Origin: Taxillus chinensis
Lineage: Eukaryota; Streptophyta; Magnoliopsida; Santalales; Loranthaceae
Assembly (NCBI GenBank): GCA_023512835.1
Contig: CM042087.1
Location: 15,284,853-15,348,852, forward strand
Direction: 5' to 3'
Length of the DNA: 64,000 nucleotides
Below, one piece after another: positions 56,912-64,000 of the stretch (positions within the stretch are counted from its first letter, which is position 1; every line of letters begins with the position of its first letter). The position numbers and the translations under genes are program-made. Under the pieces are notes generated by a model. That model ran no database searches, was not told the DNA's origin, and was given only the letters and a program-made list of their open reading frames with translations.

Positions 56912-59579
56912 TGTCATCACTGGTTTTCGTCCGGGCCCGTTTGGGGTGAGCTCAAACTAGACCAATGGTGAGAAAATTTAGAGTCGCCACCAACTGTTTT
57001 AGGGGTACAGGTGGATACCCTCTACTTTGAGTAGTTTAAAGGTGTGGTCTGCGTTATCAGAGAAAGGTTCGGGAGTTGGTTACGTGTAGGGAAGGATTAG
57101 CACACCTACAGCGCCCTTTCGGTATCTATTTTCGGAGGAGGAGGTTTTCTATTTTGTTTGTATTGCTATGACGGAGTTAAGATTCTTAAAAGTCTATAAT
57201 TTTATTAAGCTAAACTATTTATTCAAGTCGTGGTTAAAATGGATTTACCCTAAATTTCTAAAGGGAATCCTAAAAGTTTTGAGTTTTTTGTTTGAAGTGG
57301 AAAATGAGATCCTAGGGGTTGGTTATGGTTTTTGGTTTTATTTTGGAAATTGAAGTCCTAAAATGGAAATATGTTTTTTTTATTTTCTCTTTTTTTTGGT
57401 TTTTTGGGTTAGAAAATATTTTTTGGTTTTTGTGTTTTGTAAAAAACGTTTCGTTTTGGTTTTGTTTTGTTTTTGTTTTTTTTTGTTTCATTTTTCTTTT
57501 TTAAGGAGACATTTTTGAAAACATTTTGAAAACCTTTTCTTGAAAACGTTTTAGAAAATATTTTGTGGAAACATTTTCTTTTTGTTTTTTTTTTGTTTAA
57601 GAATTGACCATATCAAAACACATGCATATCCGAATAAAACGTGAATTGTGTGATTGTGACAAACAATAACATAAAAAAACAAAGCCACCCTCTCTCTTTT
57701 TCCTTTTTTTTTTTTTTTTTTTTTGGTTTCTTTTTTTTTTTTGTTTTCATTCCTCTTTTTGCTCTCTTTTTTTTCACTACTATTCTTTACATATTACAGC
57801 ATACAATATATACAGAAAAAAACGAAATACAAGGGAAATACAACATAGAACAACAACTGAAAAAAGAAAGAAAATATACAGGAAAATACTAAGAATTACA
57901 TCTAATACAAAGATAAATAAGCTAAGAAATAATAAATGACAGGAATTGACTAGGATTATAGAACCGACTTTAGAGCTTCGAACACCGGACTGCTGCGTGA
58001 ATCCCGTCGACGCCTATAGTCGCCTGCTCCAATTGAACCAACAAATCTGGCAATGAGATTTGTGAAAAAGATTTCCTAGTATTTGGAGGACTGGAGTGAC
58101 GTATTTTTTGGGTTTGAGATTTTTGGTGACTGGGAATAACGAAGGTGGGCATAGGAAATAGGGAAATGAAGAAGAATTGTTTTTTTTTTATGCCTTTTTT
58201 TTTATGAAAACGTAAGAGGAAGGGGTAGAACTGGGTTGTTTTTGTGTTTTTCGTTTTCTGGGAAAAAGAGAGCTAAAACAAGAAAAAGGGAAAGAGGGGC
58301 GATTTTTTTATTGCAGAATAGCAGAAAGATTGGGCGATTTTTTGTGTGTCAATCCTTCTCTTCTCTCTTTTTTTTGCGCAGGGAAGAAGCTTGGGCGTAA
58401 ATCTCTTCTCTTTTTGGGCATTCTCCTCCTCTTTTTTTCGCGTGTACAGAAGACTGGATATAAAGAGGGCCAGCTGAATTTTTGCTGGATTGTCATTAAT
58501 TGCTGCATTTAATGCTATATTATGAATGCCAACGTTTTTAATTGCATGTTCTGTGCGTTGTCGGATGGTTTGGCGACTTGCAGCTCGTGATTTGTCCTTT
58601 TTAATTTTTATTTTAGCACATGTGACTGACAGGCGTTGAAAAACGATTTTGTCAGAAGGCCAGTGCATGAAAAATAGATCTCGTGACTGCATAGGAAATA
58701 GTTGGCGGAAATGCAGCCAAACAGTGAAGGTCAAGGGTCAATAGGGCCAAAGTGTTGACAGGTCGAAGGTCAATGGGTCGAAGTGTCGGCAAGGTAGAGG
58801 GTCAAAGGTCAACAGTCAACGGGTCGAAGGTCAATGGTCAATGGGTCGAAGGTCAAGAGTCGAAGGGTTGAAGGTCAAGGGTCGAAGATCCGTGGGTCGT
58901 AGGTTCGTAGGTTGTGGGTCGTAGGTTCGCAGGTCATGGGTCGAAGCTCGAAGGTTGTGGGTCAATGGTCAACGGGTCGAAGTGTCGGCAGGTCAGAGTG
59001 TCGGCAGGCTTACAGGCTTCGAGTCTTCGAGGCTTCGGGGCTTCGAGGCTTCGAGGCGTCGAGTCTTCGAAGCTTCGACCTGCCGACACTTCGAGGCTAG
59101 AAGTCAAGTTTTTTTTTAATTACCTTTTTACCGCCACCCAAAATGCAAAAATGGAAGACCTTTTGGGGATTGTTTAGGAAGACCCGTATTTGCTTAAATA
59201 GATGTTTTGGAGAATTTCACACGATCACTTTTCCGGGCAGTTTGACCAGGGGTATTGACCGTCTTTTGGTAGGTTTGACTTTTTCCAACGAAAGTTGTTT
59301 TGGCCATAACTTCTTCATTTTAAATCGAAATTGAGCTCGGTCAAGTGCGTTAGTCTCTAAATTTCATCCTCTCTCACCCGGCATTGATGTTGGGGCATTT
59401 TAGGGGCGGGCAACAGAGGTTATCAATTTTGGGCTTCCCGGTTAGTGTCAATGCATCCATCTTGTGCAAATCGCGGGGAATCTCTAAGGATCTGTTCAAC
59501 AAGGTATATGGCATGGGCAAAAAGGCATATATATCAAATGGGGTTAGTATGTCCAACCAGGACAAAATGGGGTCCAACA
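56912..59579 (-). mobile_element. 5' LTR of a Tat/Ogre element
   Basis: On the + strand it runs from TGTCATCACTGG to GGGGTCCAACA, 2668 bp. It is adjacent to the primer site, so it is a 5' LTR. It aligns with 42837-45093 at both ends, but carries an extra stretch of GTCGAAGG words at 58730-59100. AGAGTCGCCA (56980-56989) repeats the start of the primer site. Confidence 0.9.
58730..59100 (-). repeat. GTCGAAGG / GTCAACGG word array in Tat/Ogre LTR
   Basis: Irregular copies of GGTCGAAGGTCAA, GGGTCGTAGG and GGCTTCGAGG fill about 370 bp. They are absent from the matching part of the LTR at 42837-45093, so they were gained here or lost there. Confidence 0.8.
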
Positions 59580-59810
59580 ATACTTATTAATTTATGTTAT
59601 TTTTTTAAGTTATAATAATAATAATATCATAATAATCATAAATAATGTCATTAATAATTTTAATAATAATAACACTAATCATTATAACAATAATAATAAT
59701 AATTTGAAATACTAAAACGCCCTCGCGGGACCCTAAACATCAAACTAAGCTCACTTATTGTCAAAACGCTCATGTTGACTTACAAGGTCATTCGAATATG
59801 AGTCCTTACA
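59580..59810 (-). mobile_element. LTR end fragment
   Basis: An AT-rich stretch with TAA/AAT repeats (59585-59700) is followed by sequence ending GAGTCCTTACA, the reverse of a Tekay-style LTR start (TGTAAGGACTC). It may be the distal end of the LTR at 41045-42836, separated by the Tat/Ogre insertion. No gene. Confidence 0.5.
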
Positions 59811-60800
59811 GTAAATGCACCTAGAGTTGACATTTTTTTGGATAAAACATGTTATAGAGAGTTTGCGCATGAGTTTTAATGGTTTGCTCATAAGAGAAAC
59901 TAATTGTTTGAGGGTTTTGAACAAAAATGGTCAAAAATGGCAAGTTCTAGCTGAAAGGGTCAACTCGACATAATGAACTAGTGTGGGTGGTTAATGAAGG
60001 GTCTAATTAACTAAAAATGTTGGTTCAATTGACAAGTTTGATCAACCAGTGTAATTCTAGAGACGTTAAGGGGTTTAATCAACTAGAGGGGTTGACTCAG
60101 GGTGTACATGGTTCAATTGACTAGTGTTTGGTTGACCAAAGGGATTTCTAGTGCGTTGGTGGGCTTTAATCGATGAGGGTGGTCAAGTGAGGTGTTGTTG
60201 AGTGAGGCTTGATTGATCGCATGAAATTCTAGTGGGTTTTTGAGGTTTGCTCAACCCAGGTGGTCGATTGAAGCTTGGTCAACTTAATGGTCTCTGTTTT
60301 CGTTGATTAGGACATTTTCTAGTGTGTTTTGTGGTTTCACTCGACTAGAGTGGTCGGGTTGGAGGTATTCGACTGAAATGTAGTATTTTCAATCGACGAG
60401 GGCTTGTTCCTTGATGTTTTTGATGCATGTATGCTTTGTTTTGATTTAATATGACTGGAATGTGCATGAGATGTCATGATTGTTGTATATGCCTTATATT
60501 ACTTTTAACATGTTTGAAAGCTACATGAGATGCCATGATTATTTCGAATCTTGTATATAGTTATGACTTACCCTTGCGAGACCAGCCTTGATGAAAATCT
60601 TGGGAGGTTATAACTATGGCGCCTTATAGGATAGATTTGCTTAAAATTTTGGGAGGTTATTGTGCTTGAGAGGCCTTGTTAGAGATGGTCTGAGAGGTTA
60701 AGATTTATCTTGTTAAGGCTTGATTAAGATGAGTAGTTATATGATTTATCTTATTGAGTTGGTGGATTGCATATGACACTATAAGAGCACATGCCTACAT
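59811..60800 (+). mobile_element. LTR-like fragment
   Basis: No gene. TGGTTGACC and TCGACTAG-type words recur through 59900-60400. The last 250 bp contain GGGAGGTTATAACTATGG, GAGAGGCC and GAGCACATGCCTACAT, the last matching GAGCACATGCTTACAC near 22152 in a Tekay-style LTR remnant. It ends at about 60800 where the next gene copy begins. Confidence 0.45.
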
Positions 60801-62172
60801 TGGGCCATTGATTCCTCACTTACCTGAGTAACTACCTCATAATGTTCTAGAATAGGTTGAGCAGCTACGTCAGGCACAACCACATGTTCAGACACATGCG
60901 ATACCTCCTCTTCATCAGCTTCACTTGCTTCTCCAACAGCAAGCTCGTCAATGGGTGAAGGCATCCTAGCATGGTGGTGAGGTGATGGTGCCAGTGTTTC
61001 GGCCACAATGGGGGATGGTGCTACCAATAGACATAGCCTGAATAGGGTCTCTCCTCACCAGACCCTGCTCAATCAACCAACTGGTCAGAAGATCCCTATC
61101 CACCATCTGTTTTCTGAAGGCTATCCATGCCTTCCTCATTGCTTCGGGGGTCATGTGAGCCTTGGCATACTCAACATATAAATCTTTGAGCTCAAACTCC
61201 CCAAGACAGCTTAACAGAACTGGTTCTTTGTCCCCAACTTCTGAGGCTAGCTATTTTGGGGTCTGCCCTTCAACGGTAGGCTCTCTGTCATCTATAGTAT
61301 CACTGGGCAGCTCAATTGGTTGAGGCTCCTCTGGTGCAGGATCAGTTGGGAGACAGGTTTTAGCGATTTTCTCCACAACTTCTTCAATGTGCGTCATTGC
61401 AGCAGACACAGAGGAGACTCAAGAAGTCTGGGGGACAAGTGCCAGTCTTCGTGGAATACGGCCTGGGGCCCTGATGGAGCTGGCAATGTCCTCAGCTAGA
61501 CTTCTCACACTTGACCTAGGCCTCTTTAATGGCTTGATCTCCAGCTCGTCAACCTCGTAGATGCCTTTGAATATGTATTTAGCCCGTAGTGGCACCGAGG
61601 GGCGAGTGTTGAATATGTTGGGATGGAGGTGTCGAAGGACCTTGGTGAGAATCAGTCCAAAACCATCCCTTTGGGTCTTGATCATACCGTGTAGTATTGA
61701 TCCGCAGTCTATTAGTTGTCGACTGACTACACTGTAGACCATCTTCGTCTGCTCATGACTTGCTGGGTCATGAGCAATCTTCTTACACATTAAGTACTGT
61801 CTGACTAAAATGACGGCTTCCAGTGCCGGACTGAAAAACCCAATCTTTAGGGCTCCACGTCCCTTCTTTTCAGGGTCTAAGTACCCAAGTGCCTCTTTAC
61901 ACTTATCTCTAGAGAGGGTAGGTAGAGGGAAGAAGTTACCCATAGGGAGTGTGAGAGCATCACATAATGCTTCAGCTGAATTCCGAATCTCCACTCCTTG
62001 AACTATAGCTACTAGTTCCTCTGCAAAGGTTAACACTGTCTCATAGAATGTCGAGACATTATCTACCAAAACATCATGCATCCCTGTGCAAATGGATGCT
62101 ATGCCGGACTTATCGAGGCGATTTCTGAAGTCGCCCGGCCAACTGACCTTTGCATCACCAATTTCTTCCTAG
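60801..62172 (-). pseudogene. Second copy of the copia-type env-position gene (N-terminal domain)
   Basis: Minus strand. It aligns along its length with 3843-5310: EEIGDAKVSW at the right end, then STFYETVLTFAEELVAIVQG, KKGRGALKIGFFSPAL, LRAKYIFKGIYEVDELEIK, KAWIAFRKQMVDRD and VTQVSEE. The frame is broken by TGA (61419-61421), TAG (61251-61253) and a shift near 61030. The codon at the TGA is an Arg in the other copy. The start is cut by the LTR at 62173, and the peptidase half is missing because the left end joins an LTR fragment at about 60800. No copia pol lies nearby. Confidence 0.75.
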
Positions 62173-62568
62173 TGTTACGGGGTCAGCCTTTATAGCAACT
62201 TAACCCGTGCGGCACCTAGTTCCCACCCGTACGAAGGAACGCTAGGTCAGCCTAACTCGTCGCATTTGGATCGGAACCCATCACTCCGTTGTAAAACAAT
62301 TGTGTAGGGAAGCGCTTAGTGGAAGAGAGATTTAAACGAAGGCAACAAACGATTGTATTGATTGCTTGAAAGCTTTACAACACCACTCCCCTACATATAG
62401 ATGTTAACACTTTTCTAGTTCTGCCACCAGGAGACATTATATATGATCGAAATCTAAAATCTCTATAACTTATTCTATAAGCTAAGTTACAACACTTTAC
62501 AAGGGGGAAACACCCCAAAATAGTCTAAGTATGCTAGGATAAGCCTCAGTCCGTGATGTTATCCCTCA
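62173..62568 (-). mobile_element. Probable 3' LTR of a chromodomain Ty3 element
   Basis: It lies between the stop of the integrase frame and the env-position gene copy. On the minus strand it would run from TGAGGGATAACATCACGG to CCCCGTAACA, 396 bp. Short LTRs fit Galadriel/CRM-type elements. The start next to the stop codon is uncertain, and no second copy is available. Confidence 0.5.
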
Positions 62569-62575
62569 CCCGATT

Positions 62576-63330
62576 TCACAGCGTCCTCGTTGCGTTTTTA
62601 GCTTCCTCAAGCTCATCAAACTGCTTGATGTAGCGTTCGACTCCTTCACGGTACTCTTCAATCTTCTTGGAGAATTGCCCCAGATCCTCTTTCTTCTCCC
62701 AGCTTGCCACTTCAACCGGCTTGTTCTTCCATTGGACGTAGTACTCCACCCAGTTTGGATCTACGCCTCTTCTCGGCATAACTCTACAAGAATGGATTTT
62801 CTCTATCTCTTTGTCGTAGGTCTTGCCTGTTGATGTTGTTGGTGTCCGCACGACCCGCTGTCTGCTCGTATCTTCCAAGTCTTCATGGTAATGCTTGAGC
62901 AAACTAACGTGGAACATCGGATGCCTTTGTAAGCTAGTCGGGAGGTCCAATTTGTATGAGACCTTCCCAACTCTCTTAAGTACTTTGAAAGTCCCCTCAT
63001 AACGGCGCACCAAATGCTTATGAAATTGTCTAAGTACTTTGGTTTGGCGTGGAAGGAGTTTCAGCATCACCTTGTCTCCTTCCTGAAATTCTAAGGGCCT
63101 CTTTTGTTGATCCTCCCACTTCTTCATCTTCTTCGCCGCTTTGTGCAAGTATGCCCTAGCCAGATCCATCTGTTCATGCCATCCTTTTGCAAACTTGAAC
63201 ACCGCGAGGCTCTTTCTAGTGTACCCCCGAGTGATGGAAGTGGGCGTCAATGGTTGCTGCTTAGTTACGAGTTCAAACGGGCTTTCGTTCGTGGACTCGC
63301 TCTTCTGCAAGTTATACGAGAATTGGGCTA
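62576..63330 (-). CDS. Chromodomain Ty3 integrase C-terminus (partial)
   Basis: This minus-strand frame is open from 63330, where the Tekay LTR interrupts it, to TGA at 62576. The integrase end reads NESPFELVTKQQPLTP and FAKGWHEQMDLARAYLHKA; the GPY-type region reads YEGTFKVLKRVGKVSYKLDLP and HPMFHVSLLKHYHED. A recognisable chromodomain follows (EIEKIHSCRVMPRRGVDPNWV, YYVQWKNKP, ASWEKKEDLGQF) and then a Glu/Lys-rich end (YIKQFDELEEAKNATRTL). Such C-terminal chromodomains bind methylated histones and steer insertion into heterochromatin. The lineage is Galadriel-like by eye. About 250 codons are open with no break. Confidence 0.85.
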
Positions 63331-63763
63331 TGTAAGGACCCGTACCTTGAGTTAGTCACAGTTTTGCCTTCTGAGTAGAGTTTTTCTAGATTTTGACCTA
63401 GTGAATGGGCTCCAATGAATTCACGTGCAAAAGGAAAGATGCTTAGAATGATGTCCTCTATCTACCACAGAAGTTTCAGGCCAAACGGACGTGTATGTGA
63501 GGTGCACGTGAAATGGGTCCAATTCACGTGCAAGTGTGGTTGTCTTCTAAATGATGCAAGGAGGCTAGGGGTGAAGTTTGAGCGCATTTGGAGTGCATTT
63601 GGAGTTGCACATGAATTGGGGAATTCACGTTCAAATTGACATGCGACCATATTTTTGCATGGTTCCCTTGGTTTTGACATTCTAATGATCTTTCTCCAAA
63701 GGACCATGTTGAAATTCTGAGTATTTTGGCCTATATGGGTGCGGAAAGGTGCTAACTTGTGTG

Positions 63764-63841
63764 ATCAAAACTACGTCGTTTTGATCCTGGGTTTACTTAA
63801 TCAAAACTACGTCATTTTGATGTGGGTAGTGTCTATATAAT
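63764..63841 (+). promoter_or_regulatory. Two palindromes plus TATA box in T4 LTR
   Basis: Copies at 63764-63785 and 63800-63821 lie 36 bp apart, followed by TATATAATG 11 bp later. Cores are TACGTC. Confidence 0.78.
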
Positions 63842-63893
63842 GAGGGCTTGAGTTTGAGTTTAGGGTTCTTGTGTTCTTCTTTGCTGCGCGCCG

Positions 63894-63895
<2 letters not shown>

Positions 63896-63926
<31 letters not shown>
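63896..63926 (+). repeat. GA microsatellite in T4 LTR
   Basis: A (GA)n run follows GCGCCGCC, the same position as in G1 and G2. Confidence 0.9.
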
Positions 63927-63929
<3 letters not shown>

Positions 63930-64000
63930 CTCCGGGCGATTGCCGTGGTGGTTCGCGTCGTTGGAAGGTGTCTAGCGTGGAGGTTAGGACAAAAGTCCGA

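Larger units (their letters stand above)
42837..59579 (-). mobile_element. Tat/Ogre element B with nested Tekay T3 (possible single element)
   Basis: On the minus strand: LTR 56912-59579, primer site 56892-56909, leader, (assembly gap and Tekay T3), gag end, protease, possible intron, RT, two RNase H domains, integrase, long 3' UTR with tandem array, polypurine tract, LTR 42837-45093. The order fits one element. However, the two LTRs differ in length (2257 and 2668 bp) and visibly in sequence, and the flanking 5-mers GTTCT and ATACT do not match. They could be two elements joined by rearrangement or by the assembly. Confidence 0.6.
63331..64000 (+). mobile_element. Start of another Tekay LTR (T4)
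   Basis: It starts TGTAAGGACCCGTACC in the chromodomain-element integrase and runs off the window. It is nearly identical to the T3 LTR read on the minus strand from 54802. It contains a G-box inverted repeat (63503-63532), two palindromes, TATATAATG (63833-63841), a telo-box (TTTAGGGTT) and a GA run (63896-63926). Confidence 0.92.

Noticed and set aside
42837..59579. Claim of a proven single element with matching TSD
   Set aside because: The flanking 5-mers do not match and the LTRs differ, so the single-element reading is given only as a possibility.

Overview
The window is plant repeat DNA, very likely heterochromatin of a flowering plant (probably a eudicot). No host gene, tRNA or rRNA gene was found. 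Almost every base can be assigned to LTR retrotransposons inserted into one another. The plant call rests on the families present: Ty3 elements of the Tekay/Del, Athila, Tat/Ogre and chromodomain (Galadriel- or CRM-like) lineages, and a Ty1/copia element with a large extra gene. They use plant tRNA primers (initiator Met; Asp; and a Tat/Ogre type). Names come from reading motifs by eye. Element ends were placed from TG...CA termini, primer sites, polypurine tracts and target-site duplications (TSDs); ends marked approximate are not base-exact.

Left part (1-24072). A Tat/Ogre element on the + strand (1-1758; tandem 3'-UTR array, then its 3' LTR) sits in the RNase H gene of a copia element (1759-10711). 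Downstream of pol, that copia carries a broken gene of about 1000 codons (3843-8345) with an N-terminal domain like the 'putative plant transposon protein' family and a C-terminal C48/Ulp1-type peptidase. A solo LTR (6065-7568, TSD GGCAC) interrupts this gene. The copia sits in a minus-strand Athila element (10712-16423), which sits in a + strand Tekay element (G1, 16424-20977). G1 is flanked by LTR remnants (20978-24072).

Middle (24073-42836). An Athila-type LTR is cut by a second Tekay element, G2: 5' LTR 24989-26732, Met primer site, gag, pol, and a truncated 3' LTR 39655-41044. G2 is itself interrupted by a solo LTR (28045-30356, TSD CAGAT) and by the 3' half of an Athila-type element (33233-39437). 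That half carries its own transposon-domain plus Ulp1-type gene (34029-36300) in the env position. Another LTR fragment follows (41045-42836).

Right part (42837-64000). A minus-strand Tat/Ogre element has a 3' LTR (42837-45093), a tandem 3'-UTR array, and pol with two RNase H domains and a possible intron between protease and RT. A minus-strand Tekay element (T3, 53070 into an assembly gap) interrupts its gag. Beyond a 500-N gap (55858-56357) lie a Tat/Ogre leader, primer site and LTR (56358-59579), possibly the 5' end of the same element. Then come LTR fragments, a second copy of the copia-type extra gene (60801-62172, minus), a chromodomain Ty3 fragment (62173-63330) and the start of another Tekay LTR (63331-64000).

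Most coding regions carry stops and frameshifts; the Tekay fragment at 55139-55857 and the chromodomain fragment at 62576-63330 remain open. The main points of interest are: (1) the same two-domain Ulp1-type gene in the env slot of both a copia and an Athila-type element; (2) a palindrome with ATCAAAAC/GTTTTGAT arms placed upstream of the TATA box in at least nine LTRs of different lineages; (3) G-box inverted repeats in the same LTRs whose arms change together; (4) shared GTCGAAG/GACTCGTAG-type arrays in unrelated LTRs.
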